Shown here: one piece after another, positions 48,838 to 58,118 of the stretch
How the letters are laid out: every line of letters begins with the position of its first letter
How positions within the stretch are numbered: the first letter of the stretch is position 1
Source: a virus
Strand: one strand, 5' to 3'
Length of the DNA: 64,000 nucleotides
IMG/VR virus record: IMGVR_UViG_3300028840_007026
Span: 1 to 64,000 of that record
Notes under the pieces: generated by a model
The model's input: only the letters and a program-made list of their open reading frames with translations
What the model was told of the DNA's origin: nothing
The model's database searches: none
Made by a program: the position numbers and the translations under genes

Positions 48838-49800
48838 ATGGCGAATACAAACGCTGCTGCAACTTCCTGGAATTGCCCCAACTACACCGGTGAACTTTTT
48901 CTCATTGGTGCCAATCAGACGCCTTTCCTGAACATGATCGGAGGGCTTCAAGGGAATTCCATTCGTGTGACCGCGGACTTCCAGTTCCCGCTGGGACAGC
49001 CTTGGGCGCTGGAGTCTGCTTCTCAACCGGCGGTGACGGAAACCGCTTCCATGACGGCTCCGACGGCGTGGACCTATGTCCGCGATCAGGATGTCAACAC
49101 CTGTCAGATTTTCCATCGGTCCGTTACCGTCAGCTACGCAAAACAGTCCGTTGTCGGCCAGATCACCGCCGACAGTACTACCGGTTTGGTCGATCGGACC
49201 GATCCGCAACCCGTCCAGAATGAACTGGACTTCCAGATCTCCGCTCATATGCGGCAGATCGCGGTGAATACCGAGTACACTTTTCTCAACGGTGCCTACC
49301 AGCAGGCAACATCCGCTGCGGTCGCCGCGAAAAGTCGTGGAATCATCACCGCATGTACTACCAACACCGTCAATGCAGCTGCCGCCGCGTTGAGCAAAAC
49401 CCTCCTGGATCAACTGCTCAGAACGATGGCCGGTAGTGGAGCGGAGTTCTCCAATCCCGTGATTTTCGTGAATGCCCTGAACAAACAACGGCTCAGCGAG
49501 ATCTACGGGTATGCTCCGCAGTCGCGCAATGTCGGCGGTTTTAACATCAACCAGATCGAAACCGACTTCGCAGTACTCGGAGTGATCTGGGCTCCGCATG
49601 TTCCTGCAGGTACTCTGCTCATTGCCGATCTGGCTTACTGCTCCCCCGTGTTCCTGCCGGTTCCCGGGAAGGGAGTACTGTTCTACGAAGAGCTGAGCAA
49701 AACTGGTGCCGCTGAGAAGGGACAGATCTACGGTCAAATCGGTCTTGACTACGGCCCGGAAGAGTATCACGGAACCATTACGAATCTCGCAACCACGTAG
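48838..49800 (+). CDS. Major capsid protein (DUF5309/SU10-like)
   Basis: A 320-residue HK97-fold capsid subunit. The pattern ANQTPFLNMIGG near the start, a loop region with QTVSYAKQ-like strands (VTVSYAKQSVVGQITA), a spine helix with RQIAVNTEYTFLNG and a late APHVPAGTLLIADL strand matches the SU10/DUF5309 capsid family. It is GC-richer than its surroundings with synonymous third positions in G/C, as for a highly expressed gene. AAGGAG precedes the ATG. Confidence 0.85.
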   Translation: MANTNAAATSWNCPNYTGELFLIGANQTPFLNMIGGLQGNSIRVTADFQFPLGQPWALESASQPAVTETASMTAPTAWTYVRDQDVNTCQIFHRSVTVSYAKQSVVGQITADSTTGLVDRTDPQPVQNELDFQISAHMRQIAVNTEYTFLNGAYQQATSAAVAAKSRGIITACTTNTVNAAAAALSKTLLDQLLRTMAGSGAEFSNPVIFVNALNKQRLSEIYGYAPQSRNVGGFNINQIETDFAVLGVIWAPHVPAGTLLIADLAYCSPVFLPVPGKGVLFYEELSKTGAAEKGQIYGQIGLDYGPEEYHGTITNLATT

Positions 49801-49862
49801 TAAACGCGAGGTGAGTAAACGGCTATAGTCAAAATTGATAACTTCTCACAGGAGGATTTCAC

Positions 49863-50021
49863 ATGGGAGCACGTGACCGAATTAACATGGAAACCAATCC
49901 CGGTCTGGAGCCGTCTTTTCGCAGATGGGCGAAGGATGTCAACGACGCCATTGCAGCCGGAACGGGATGGGTTACGACAACCACTACCACGACTACATCG
50001 ACGACCACAACGACAGCGTAG
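49863..50021 (+). CDS. Small Thr-tailed virion protein
   Basis: A 52-residue frame with AGGAGG eight bases upstream. The first 37 residues are a soluble charged module (MGARDRINMETNPGLEPSF) and the last 15 are almost all Thr with one Ser. It shares the Thr tail with tail-tube and fibre-type proteins of this phage. Position just after the capsid gene suggests a capsid decoration or minor head protein. Confidence 0.65.
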   Translation: MGARDRINMETNPGLEPSFRRWAKDVNDAIAAGTGWVTTTTTTTTSTTTTTA

Positions 50022-50048
50022 TAGTCTGGTCTAAGTAGGAGAAGAAAA

Positions 50049-50600
50049 ATGGCAAAGTCACAACAGAAACTGTATCGGTTTTATCGTTCAAACCTTGCTA
50101 CAATTGTATGGAACCCTGAGAAGAACAAAGCACTGTGCGAATTCGTTGATGGACAGTACTACACGGAAGATGCACAGGTCGCTCAAAAACTGGCTGATCT
50201 GGGTTATCCGCAAATTCCGCTGGATCTGGACGAACCTCCTGATGTGTTTTTTCAGAAGGGAAAGAGTCTGGAAGAGGGTGAGAATATCCCTATCATGTCC
50301 CGCGGAGTTACGGAAGATGTACTCTTGGAACAGGAGCAGAAACGGGCTGAGCAAGAAAGGCTGATTGCGAAGAGTAAAGCTACCTCTGTGGAAGGCTCAG
50401 AGCCCACTGACAGCGCGATCACATCACCCGCTGACATTGCCCTTGGCCGGGAAAAAGATAAACCGAAAACAGAAACGAAGGTGTCAAAACCCAAACGAGC
50501 AAAACGGTCGCCGACGAAGAAAAAGGCTCCGGTGAAGAAGTCCGAAAAGAAACCGGAGAGAAAAGTGAAAAGGCGACTGAGAAAACCCAAAAAGGAATAG
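50049..50600 (+). CDS. Hypothetical head protein with Lys/Arg-rich tail
   Basis: A 183-residue protein. The first 90 residues are folded (KLYRFYRSNLATIVW) and the last 60 are Lys/Arg/Pro-rich with KVKRRLRK near the end, likely to contact DNA or the capsid interior. AGGAGAAG precedes the ATG. No family is recognised. Confidence 0.55.
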   Translation: MAKSQQKLYRFYRSNLATIVWNPEKNKALCEFVDGQYYTEDAQVAQKLADLGYPQIPLDLDEPPDVFFQKGKSLEEGENIPIMSRGVTEDVLLEQEQKRAEQERLIAKSKATSVEGSEPTDSAITSPADIALGREKDKPKTETKVSKPKRAKRSPTKKKAPVKKSEKKPERKVKRRLRKPKKE

Positions 50601-50608
50601 GTGAGTAA

Positions 50609-51046
50609 ATGCCTTATTCAACGGATCAAGACATTGCAGCAATCAGACCGAATATCCTTGAGTTTGGGGTTACGGACTGGACTGCAATGCACGTAAAGGC
50701 AGCTGAGAAGATAAATCGAACTCTTATCCGACGTTGGTATAAAACGGCTGCACAGGAGTACTCACTCGATTGGCGTGACAATGAGTTCTCATCTGAACTG
50801 ATAGATGCTAATCAAGTTAAGGACCTGTCCAGTTATAAAGCGTTGGAGCTCATCTACCTTTACTTGATGAAAGATTCCCCAGAAGCCGATGGTTTTGAAC
50901 GCGAGATGAAGATTTTCCGTGACCTGTACAATCAGGAATTGGAAGAAGTACTCGCGACCGGCGTGAATTACGACTGGGATGGCTCTGGGGCTATTGTGGA
51001 CACAGAGAAGTATCACCATGTACCAAGGAGACTTGTTCGTGTCTGA
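50609..51046 (+). CDS. Probable head-tail connector (adaptor) protein
   Basis: A 145-residue helical protein starting MPYSTDQDIAAIRPN and containing AEKINRTLIRRWY and a SYKALELIYLYLMKD helix, the arrangement of gp6/gp15-type adaptors that sit on the portal. It lies between capsid and tail-completion genes. The call is by layout and gene order. Confidence 0.55.
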   Translation: MPYSTDQDIAAIRPNILEFGVTDWTAMHVKAAEKINRTLIRRWYKTAAQEYSLDWRDNEFSSELIDANQVKDLSSYKALELIYLYLMKDSPEADGFEREMKIFRDLYNQELEEVLATGVNYDWDGSGAIVDTEKYHHVPRRLVRV

Positions 51047-51500
51047 ACCTGTAACAATATTCGGATTAAGGGATGTAATTCTCGATTTGCTGTTCTTACG
51101 AACGCACATTGAGAGTGAACCCATAATGCGTGAGATTGGTCTGTTCTTAACTTCTCAGATCCAAATTAGAACGGCCGAAGGTAGGGATGTACATGGCGAA
51201 CCGTTTGAACCTTATTCTGAAGGATATGCCGAATTGAGAAGACGGTCCGGACGGTCTGCTAACAAGGTTAACCTTTTCATGACTGGTTCTATGATGTCTT
51301 CAATGGATTTTAACACAACCGAAAACACGGTTGAACTATTCTTTCAGGGTAGTAAAGATCCAACTGGAATGAGCAATCCTGAAAAGGCTTATTACCTTAA
51401 TGAGAACCGTGAGTTTTTTGCTGTTAGTGAAGAGGACAGGATAAGAGTTAGAGAAATTATCCGTAATCACATTCGCCGTATCCGGCGACGAAGGAGATAA
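51039..51500 (+). CDS. Phage virion morphogenesis / neck protein (gp10- or Mu gpG-like)
   Basis: A 153-residue protein. The GTG at 51039 is preferred, eight bases after AAGGAG and overlapping the adaptor stop; ATG 51018 is an alternative. Features include FEPYSEGYAELRRRSGR and MTGSMMSSMDF, the conserved Leu/Met-Thr-Gly-x-Met/Leu motif of the family, and a basic C-terminal tail. It joins head and tail. Confidence 0.7.
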   Translation: MSEPVTIFGLRDVILDLLFLRTHIESEPIMREIGLFLTSQIQIRTAEGRDVHGEPFEPYSEGYAELRRRSGRSANKVNLFMTGSMMSSMDFNTTENTVELFFQGSKDPTGMSNPEKAYYLNENREFFAVSEEDRIRVREIIRNHIRRIRRRRR

Positions 51501-51503
51501 AAG

Positions 51504-51956
51504 ATGGCTGCGAACTCAAAACGTGAGCAAATCATCGTAAGCGTAAAGGAGGATTTGGAAACGATTCCCTCTATTGCTACCGTAAAAAGGTCACTGCCGA
51601 CGTTGAAGGATTTGGAGAACTTTGCAGTCACCCAATTTCCGGTAATCGCAATGGTTGCAGGTTTGCCAGTTCCAAGGCCTCACGTAGTTGGCAGACGTAC
51701 AGCGGGAAAGGATGTGTTTATTTCAGATTTGAACATCTCACTTTACTGCTATTTCCAAGACAATGTGGAACCCGATACACAACTCAGCAACATACTCGAC
51801 GACCTTTGGGCAACACTTTATGCGGATCCAACGAGGGGAGAACTTGCTATCGGCACTACGTTAAAACCCGAATTTTATAGAGGTTACTGGGAGCCTTTCT
51901 ATGCTTTCAGAGTAGACGTTGTAATACAATATTCTCACAAAACAGGAGGGATATAA
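51504..51956 (+). CDS. Probable tail terminator protein
   Basis: A 150-residue alpha/beta protein. Position between the neck protein and tail tube, size, and a GYWEPFYAFRVDVVIQY terminal strand fit the lambda gpU/HK97 gp10-type ring that ends the tail tube. Sequence motifs for this family are weak, so gene order is the main evidence. The stop overlaps the tail-tube start by TAATG. Confidence 0.6.
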   Translation: MAANSKREQIIVSVKEDLETIPSIATVKRSLPTLKDLENFAVTQFPVIAMVAGLPVPRPHVVGRRTAGKDVFISDLNISLYCYFQDNVEPDTQLSNILDDLWATLYADPTRGELAIGTTLKPEFYRGYWEPFYAFRVDVVIQYSHKTGGI

Positions 51957-52504
51957 TGGCAACTCCGCATTCAACCGATAACTACGTCGTTGGAAAGGGT
52001 ATCCTTTACATCGGCGAATGGACAGGGACTACTCCCCCTACGGATCCTTCGGGGTTTACCGATTTGGGGAACTGTCCGAGTTTGGAAATCGAGCCTTCTG
52101 TAGAACGGCTCCCTCACTACTCCTCCAGAACAGGGTTGAGAACAAGGGACAAAAACCCGATCATCCAGTCCGAGTACTCACTCAACTTCGATCTGGACGA
52201 GTTCGCGGCAGTAAACCTCGCCCGTTTTCTCATGGGCGAAACCAGTGGGAATCTGGTCTACGCGCTGACTCAACCGGACAAGGAATACGCTTTGAAATTC
52301 ATTTCCGACAACCCTTTGGGACCCCAGTACACATGGAGATTCCATCGGGTGACTCTATCCCCAAACGGTGCCCTGCAACTGATTGGAGAAGAGTATTTGG
52401 TTATGTCGATTTCGGCGGAAGGGTTGTCGGATACGGCGAACAATCCAAACAGTCCGTATGTGACAACCACCTTCGTGACCACCACGACAACCACTACCGT
52501 CTAA
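51956..52504 (+). CDS. Major tail tube protein with Thr-rich C-terminus
   Basis: A 182-residue protein directly before the tail chaperones and tape measure, where siphoviruses encode the tail tube. The beta-rich layout fits (VVGKGILYIGEW, SLEIEPSVERLPHY, YSLNFDLDEF). It ends VTTTTTTTV after a TTFV step. The gene uses GC-rich synonymous codons, like the capsid gene, consistent with high copy number. A C-terminal Thr tail on the tube would decorate the whole tail surface. Confidence 0.72.
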   Translation: MATPHSTDNYVVGKGILYIGEWTGTTPPTDPSGFTDLGNCPSLEIEPSVERLPHYSSRTGLRTRDKNPIIQSEYSLNFDLDEFAAVNLARFLMGETSGNLVYALTQPDKEYALKFISDNPLGPQYTWRFHRVTLSPNGALQLIGEEYLVMSISAEGLSDTANNPNSPYVTTTFVTTTTTTTV

Positions 52505-52524
52505 TAAAAGGAGTACTTCTAAAA

Positions 52525-52968
52525 ATGAGATTGACTGAGCGTATAAAAATTGATGACAAGGAATACACCGTTAGAGAATTAACAGTTGAGGAAATTATCA
52601 ATCTTTTTTCCAGTCAACCATCCTCTAACGACAGCAATCCCACCGAAAGATCCATTGAGAAAAAGGTAGAAAATGTAATTGGCGATTTCTTTGATGGTGG
52701 TGGATATCTTTCAACTTTTCTCAAGCTCGCCATGCCCGGAACTACCCTTGGGGATCTTATCAAACTTGCACCTTCCGAGCTGATGCAAATTTGGGAGAAG
52801 GTAAAGGAAGTCAACAAGTATTTTTTCGATCTGGCCCAGACACTGGAGCTGGGCAAGCAACTCACGAAGGCTGGAAGAGAGCTGCTGGAGAACTTTTCTC
52901 AACTTGCTGTCAGCTTATCGAAGCGGGTCATGGAGAAGGAGTATTTAGATATGGATATTCCTTCCTAA
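52525..52968 (+). CDS. Tail assembly chaperone (gpG-like)
   Basis: A 147-residue acidic-helical protein with AAAGGAGT upstream of ATG 52525. It begins LTERIKIDDKEYTVRELTVEEI, the usual start of gpG-type chaperones, and lies directly before the tape measure. It contains a T TTT TTC heptamer in frame at 52821-52827 that would allow a -1 shift to a longer product. Confidence 0.72.
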   Translation: MRLTERIKIDDKEYTVRELTVEEIINLFSSQPSSNDSNPTERSIEKKVENVIGDFFDGGGYLSTFLKLAMPGTTLGDLIKLAPSELMQIWEKVKEVNKYFFDLAQTLELGKQLTKAGRELLENFSQLAVSLSKRVMEKEYLDMDIPS

Positions 52969-53093
52969 TCAATGCTCTAAATGCTCACCAGAGATTGAGA
53001 ATTAGAAGACAACAGGATATCGGTGAAGCATTTAGGATCGCCCGTTTTGCAAATAAAAAAGAATGGCGAAAGTTTATAAGGCAAAGGACTTAA
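52525..53093 (+). CDS. Frameshifted tail assembly chaperone (gpGT-like)
   Basis: A -1 shift joins the gpG frame to an overlapping open frame that ends at 53093, four bases before the tape-measure start. The extension's last 50 residues (from GYSFLINALNAHQRLRIRR on) look like coding sequence, are basic and helical, and have no start codon with a ribosome-binding site of their own. This arrangement (G, GT, tape measure) is widespread in long-tailed phages. The exact slip position is an inference; T TTT TTC at 52821 is the best heptamer seen. Confidence 0.6.
52821..52827 (+). promoter_or_regulatory. Candidate -1 slippery heptamer TTTTTTC
   Basis: In the gpG frame, codons TAT TTT TTC place the heptamer T TTT TTC correctly for a -1 shift. 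It lies about 140 bases before the gpG stop, somewhat earlier than usual, which is a reason for caution. Confidence 0.45.
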
Positions 53094-53096
53094 AAA

Positions 53097-55967
53097 ATGG
53101 CAGATGAACAGATCACAATACTTGTCCGGCTGAGGAATCTCGCCGGGAAGCAAATTGGTGCGATTCAAAAGGGGATGAAAGGTCTCCAGAAAAGCGTTTA
53201 TTCTGTGGGGAAAGCATTTACTTCCCTTCAAGCTAAAGTCGCCGGACTCGGCTTGACTCTTAGTGCTGGACTTATAACGCGATCTGTTATCAATACTTTT
53301 AAGGAATACGATGATACACTACGTGCCGCTGGTGCGGTAACAGGCGCGACCGCGGAAGAGTTTAAGACTCTGGGGCAGGTTGCTGAGAAAATGGGTAAAA
53401 CTACTAAATTCTCAGCGGCTCAGGCGGCCGATGGCTTGCGATTACTTGGTATGGCAGGGTTTAGTGTTATCGAAGCAACCGAAGCCCTTCCTGGGGTTCT
53501 CCAGCTTGCTGCCGCTGGAGCGTTAGAATTAGGACAGGCTGCAGACATTGCTACTAATGTTCTCGCTGGTTTCGGTCTCGAAGTAGAAGATTTATCCGCA
53601 GTAAATGATGTTCTCGCCAAAACATTTACTTCCAGTAACTCCACTCTGGTAGAACTTGGGGAAGCCTTTAAACTCGTTGGTCCGATTGCAGCTGGTGTAG
53701 GTTCTGATTTCGAAGACTTAGTTGGGTCACTTGGCAAGTTGCATGATGCTGGTTTGAAGGGAACCCTTGCAGGTACTGCTCTTCGTGGAGCTATTGATGC
53801 TCTTCTCAATCCAACAAAAGAAGAAGCGAAGTTGATGAAGGAACTTGAGCAACGAATGGGGGGAGTAGCACTCCGAGTTAGGGATAATGAAGGCAATTTC
53901 ATCGGCTTCGTGGAAATTATAAGACAACTTGAAGCGGCAGGATTGAAAGGTGATGAAGCATTGAAGCTTTTTGGACTCCGTGCTGGTCCTGGTATGGCAG
54001 CACTTCTCAGCGTTGGATCCAAAGAGCTTGATAAATACGTTGATGATCTTAAGGATGCTGGTGGAACTGCGAAGCAAATAGCTGAAGATATGGAAGCAGG
54101 GATCGGAGGTGCTTCAAGGAGAACCGCTGCAGCAATGGAAGGAGTAAAAATAGCACTTGGCAGAGCCTTTGAAGAGGAGTTGATTCAAGGGTTTGACTAT
54201 ATAACTGAGAAAATATCTGCTTTCATAGAAGAAATCGATCGTCTCGATAGAGAGGGAACCCTTGAGGAATGGGGAAAAGTCGCAAAGGAAAGTATTCAGG
54301 TAGTAATGAAGTTCCTTGGGAAATTGATTGAAGAAGTGATGATCGTTGGACGTGCAATGGGAACGGTAGCACTTGCGATTGAAGGTTTGTTCACCGGCAA
54401 CTTTACTGCTGCCGGTGAATCTCTTCGGGGCGTGAGTAAAGCGTTCCACGAATTTGCAGGACTACCTTGGAAGGAATCTGGAGATGATGTAATTGAAGTT
54501 TTTCACAAAATAGATGAGCAGGGAAACGTAGTTTCCAAAAATATCATTAACCGCAGCAAACAAGAAAGGGAAGCACTTGAGAAGGACATAAGTGCTCTTG
54601 ATCGTGCTCTTGAGTCAATGAGAAATAAGACCGAAGGGAAGACCGGTCCAATCGGTCGAAGGCCTACGAAAACAACTGTCACCGCTGAAATCAAGCCCGA
54701 AATAACCGATGTAACCCAATTAAAAACAGAAGCAATGAAGATCAAGTCCATTATCGAGCGAGAACTTGTGGAACTTGATGCAGCCTACGCTGGTGGATTG
54801 GTTACTTTGGAAGATTACTTCAAAGAACGTGAGCGGAAAATAATTGAGGCAGCGGAATCAGAAATCAAAGTACTACAAATTTCCGCTGATCGTGAAACGG
54901 ATATAAATAAACGGGCATTAATGGATGCGAGGATCTTCACAATGAGGCAAGAGTTAAAACAAAACCTGTTTGAGTTGGAACAGGAAGCACTTGCCGAACG
55001 TGATAAGTTGAGACAGGAAGAAGTAGAGCTTGAGAAAAAGGCAGCACTTGCAAAAGAAATAATTGCGAGACAATTTAATAACGTTAAAGCGAGACTTGCA
55101 TCGATGGAAGGTGCAGGTCTTGAAACCCAATTCGCAAAGGAGATTGCAGATCTACAGGAACGTCAAGATCGTGAAATAGCAATGCTTGAAGAGCATAATG
55201 CAAAAAAGGAGCAAATAAACGAGCTCTATAGGCAACATGAATTGGAGAAGCAAAAGGTAGCGGAGGATCAAGCGAGAAGAGAACTCCAATACAGGTTAAC
55301 TACTGCTTCGGAAGTAGCTGGTGGACTTGCCAATATCATGGAGGAAATGTACGATCTTTCCGGCAAGAAATCGAAGGAAATGTTCTACCTCGTTAAGGCA
55401 GCGAAGATTGCTGAGGCGACAATCAATGTGGCAAATGCTGTCACCGGAGCACTTGGAGCTCCACCTTATAGCACTGGAGCAATTGTAAACGCTTCGATTA
55501 TAGGTGCAATGGGAGCAGTACAAATAGCAAAGATCGCAGCGACAAACCTTGCTGAAGGTGGAGAAGTTCCTGGGCATTCCCCTCACAAAAAAGCGGATAA
55601 TATTCCGGCTCATTTGACTGCCGGTGAATGGGTTCAGCCGGTTGATACAGTGAGATACTACGGTACAGGTATTATGGAAGCATTGAGAAAAAGATTAATT
55701 CCCAGAGAACTTTTCTCAGGGTTTTCCATGCCGTCTGTACCACGTTCAACAAGGGTGGCTCGTTTCGCTGAAGGTGGTGCAGTAGCTGGTCCGCAGATGG
55801 TGACGCCAGAAGCAGGTGCGAAAGAGGAGAAAATTGACATTGTGAATGTAATTGACCAATCTGTTTTTGACCGGTACTTATCTTCTACTCCAGGTAAGAA
55901 AACCGTTTTCAATGTCATTAGAGGCAATGCCTACGAACTTAAAAATATATTAGCGACGGAGGTCTAA
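53097..55967 (+). CDS. Tape measure protein
   Basis: A 956-residue protein. The N-terminal third contains the TP901-type tape-measure region (FKEYDDTLRAAGAVTGATAEEF, KMGKTTKFSAAQAADGLR, LPGVLQLAAAG). A hydrophobic-amphipathic stretch, a long charged coiled coil (about 590-730), a TGALGAPPYSTGAIVNAS helix region and a GG-rich C-terminus follow. At roughly 1.5 angstrom per residue it implies a tail near 140 nm. It spans the tube and is ejected before DNA. The ATG follows the frameshifted chaperone stop by three bases. Confidence 0.9.
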   Translation: MADEQITILVRLRNLAGKQIGAIQKGMKGLQKSVYSVGKAFTSLQAKVAGLGLTLSAGLITRSVINTFKEYDDTLRAAGAVTGATAEEFKTLGQVAEKMGKTTKFSAAQAADGLRLLGMAGFSVIEATEALPGVLQLAAAGALELGQAADIATNVLAGFGLEVEDLSAVNDVLAKTFTSSNSTLVELGEAFKLVGPIAAGVGSDFEDLVGSLGKLHDAGLKGTLAGTALRGAIDALLNPTKEEAKLMKELEQRMGGVALRVRDNEGNFIGFVEIIRQLEAAGLKGDEALKLFGLRAGPGMAALLSVGSKELDKYVDDLKDAGGTAKQIAEDMEAGIGGASRRTAAAMEGVKIALGRAFEEELIQGFDYITEKISAFIEEIDRLDREGTLEEWGKVAKESIQVVMKFLGKLIEEVMIVGRAMGTVALAIEGLFTGNFTAAGESLRGVSKAFHEFAGLPWKESGDDVIEVFHKIDEQGNVVSKNIINRSKQEREALEKDISALDRALESMRNKTEGKTGPIGRRPTKTTVTAEIKPEITDVTQLKTEAMKIKSIIERELVELDAAYAGGLVTLEDYFKERERKIIEAAESEIKVLQISADRETDINKRALMDARIFTMRQELKQNLFELEQEALAERDKLRQEEVELEKKAALAKEIIARQFNNVKARLASMEGAGLETQFAKEIADLQERQDREIAMLEEHNAKKEQINELYRQHELEKQKVAEDQARRELQYRLTTASEVAGGLANIMEEMYDLSGKKSKEMFYLVKAAKIAEATINVANAVTGALGAPPYSTGAIVNASIIGAMGAVQIAKIAATNLAEGGEVPGHSPHKKADNIPAHLTAGEWVQPVDTVRYYGTGIMEALRKRLIPRELFSGFSMPSVPRSTRVARFAEGGAVAGPQMVTPEAGAKEEKIDIVNVIDQSVFDRYLSSTPGKKTVFNVIRGNAYELKNILATEV

Positions 55968-55969
55968 TC

Positions 55970-56986
55970 ATGATTCTCACCCCTCAATTTAAAACAGGAA
56001 CGGTTCCCGGTTTTGCTGGTGGGAATAACGTAGGCTTATTGCAAACCCTTGTGACATGGTTAACGAGCAACCCTGGAGTGAGTGGATTAGACTGGTCCTT
56101 GGAATTTGATGATGAGGCAAGAGATGATGATGGGACCACTTCGTCTTATGGTTCGACGTATAGGGAAGTAATTCTCTATAATGATGGGCTGAGTGGAAAT
56201 GAGAACATCTTCATTGGAATGCGAGAATTCTATTATATCAGTTCTCAGCTTTATGGGTGGAACTTGAATGGATATACTTCCCTTCCGTCCACGTGGAACG
56301 GTGCTGCTGCAACAACTCACCAATTGAGCGACTTTAGTTCTACTACCAAAAGTTGGACAATGCTGCCTTCGCTTCAGTTGTTTAATGCCGAGATGGCTTA
56401 CTGGTTTTATGCTACCTCAGAGTTTGTATTCGTTGCTGTTCGTGTCGGTTCGAGTTATTACCAGTGCTACCTTGGGAACGGGGCGAGATTAGGCTCTCCT
56501 GAGTCCTACCCATATCCTCTCGTAATAGCTGGGAGTGAAAGAGGGGATACCAGCTATCAGGATGGTGGATTTGGACCAGTGAGACCGATGAATGATATAA
56601 ATGAGTGCTCCAATTTTATAGTGGATCCAGCGGGTACATTTAAAAAGTTTAGTGGGGATCTTCTCGTTATTCCCATGCAGGCGAATACAAATACTTCTCC
56701 TTTGGTAACATCACCGAATGGTGCTGCTATTCTCATGCCTGTTTTTTATATAACAGACACGAATGTCACTTGTGTCCAGCTTTATAACGTAGCTGCCTAC
56801 CGGAATTTGAATACCCAGAGTGAAGAGGAAGTAGTTGATAGCGACAGCAACCTTTGGAGAATATTTGCACAGGGTAAAAACGACTATGAGTATGATTGGC
56901 TCGCTGTTTTAGAGCAACAAAATTATACTACCACTACCACTACGGTTACATCAACAAGTTCTACCACCACTACGACGACGGTTTAA
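55970..56986 (+). CDS. Distal tail structural protein with Thr-rich C-terminus
   Basis: A 338-residue beta-rich protein. The segment FVFVAVRVGSSYYQCYLGNG followed by a SPESYPYPL stretch is a pattern shared by structural proteins of many tailed phages found just after the tape measure. The last 22 residues are nearly all Thr/Ser. The protein probably belongs to the tail tip or baseplate. It starts two bases after the tape-measure stop. Confidence 0.62.
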   Translation: MILTPQFKTGTVPGFAGGNNVGLLQTLVTWLTSNPGVSGLDWSLEFDDEARDDDGTTSSYGSTYREVILYNDGLSGNENIFIGMREFYYISSQLYGWNLNGYTSLPSTWNGAAATTHQLSDFSSTTKSWTMLPSLQLFNAEMAYWFYATSEFVFVAVRVGSSYYQCYLGNGARLGSPESYPYPLVIAGSERGDTSYQDGGFGPVRPMNDINECSNFIVDPAGTFKKFSGDLLVIPMQANTNTSPLVTSPNGAAILMPVFYITDTNVTCVQLYNVAAYRNLNTQSEEEVVDSDSNLWRIFAQGKNDYEYDWLAVLEQQNYTTTTTTVTSTSSTTTTTTV

Positions 56987-56996
56987 GGAGTAAACC

Positions 56997-58118
56997 ATGA
57001 TATTAGATTATATTACCCATGTCAATGTACCCGATGGAGTAGAAGCAATGGATTATGTTCGCCAATTTGCTGTTTCCAAAGGTTGGTCGCAAATTGAGTG
57101 GAGAAAATGGTTTGATTGGGAATATAATTCTACCCTCGGTGTGAATGAATGGAGTAGTGATTCAAGTGCTGCTTACCTTTGCCTTCAAAGTTCCGGTTAC
57201 GGTTCGACGGTCCTTAGGTTTAAAATGGCTTTGACTCTTGGTAGAAGAACTCATGTTCATCATTACTTTCATATTGCTGGTGTTTCTAACACTACTTACG
57301 TTTCAGGTGATAGTTCATATAGGTTACATCCATATTGTCAATATGCTTTAACTTCTCCCAAACTTACAACGGATTATCCCTATGAAAGAGATCCAGCAAT
57401 GGACCTTTCATATTCCACGATTGATAAAATGTGGATCTTTGGGGATGATAAATGGATATGTGCTTTCGTTGATTTTGATGGGAACAATGTTCATGCTTTC
57501 CACTTTGGTCAATTTGAGATGTTTGAAACTGCTCCTACCTCCGGTATGGTTTTCGGCCATCATACCCAGTACAGTACCAGTGTTGCTCCGGTTCTATATG
57601 AACACCATAATGTAAGTAGTACTGATTCTGGATCTGCATTCTGGCCGAAAGTATATTCTACTTATTTGTCTCGCAGAGTATCAAGTATGGATTTTTGCTA
57701 TGATACATCCGGTAGTGGAAACGGTGCCAGTCATATATTTGCTGCCAGTCCTTATATAACGTTAGCTTGTAATGTGACTCCGCGGTATTCAGGGTGGAAT
57801 GGTGTAGGTGCAGGTAGAATATGGGATTATGTGAGTGGACTTCAACTACTCACTACTGATCCAAACACAAGTATTCCAAACCTTATCAATGCAGTTAGCC
57901 CGAACACCTATTCGAACAGACGCGTGATGATGAAGCCGGTTTTCTTTACCTATGATGGTGCTACTACCTATGTTCCATTCTGCAAAGCGAATTACTATAT
58001 TATTCCATGGGGTGGATTGTCAATTGGGGAAATACTCACCTACGGTACTGAGCAATATGTAGCATTTCCGCTCGGTCACATTACAGATCCTTACGGAGTA
58101 GCTATAAGGATAGCATAA
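56997..58118 (+). CDS. Distal tail structural protein, possible paralogue of preceding gene
   Basis: A 373-residue protein rich in Tyr, Ser and Trp. WICAFVDFDGNNVHAFHFGQF lies at the position equivalent to the FVFVAVRV segment of the preceding protein, and both end with similar late strands, so the two may be diverged copies. It has no Thr tail. AAGGAG lies upstream. Likely part of the tail tip. Confidence 0.58.
   Translation: MILDYITHVNVPDGVEAMDYVRQFAVSKGWSQIEWRKWFDWEYNSTLGVNEWSSDSSAAYLCLQSSGYGSTVLRFKMALTLGRRTHVHHYFHIAGVSNTTYVSGDSSYRLHPYCQYALTSPKLTTDYPYERDPAMDLSYSTIDKMWIFGDDKWICAFVDFDGNNVHAFHFGQFEMFETAPTSGMVFGHHTQYSTSVAPVLYEHHNVSSTDSGSAFWPKVYSTYLSRRVSSMDFCYDTSGSGNGASHIFAASPYITLACNVTPRYSGWNGVGAGRIWDYVSGLQLLTTDPNTSIPNLINAVSPNTYSNRRVMMKPVFFTYDGATTYVPFCKANYYIIPWGGLSIGEILTYGTEQYVAFPLGHITDPYGVAIRIA

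Noticed and set aside
48790-49770. Long minus-strand frame opposite the capsid gene
   Set aside because: The capsid reading matches a known fold, gene order and ribosome-binding site; the opposite frame has none.
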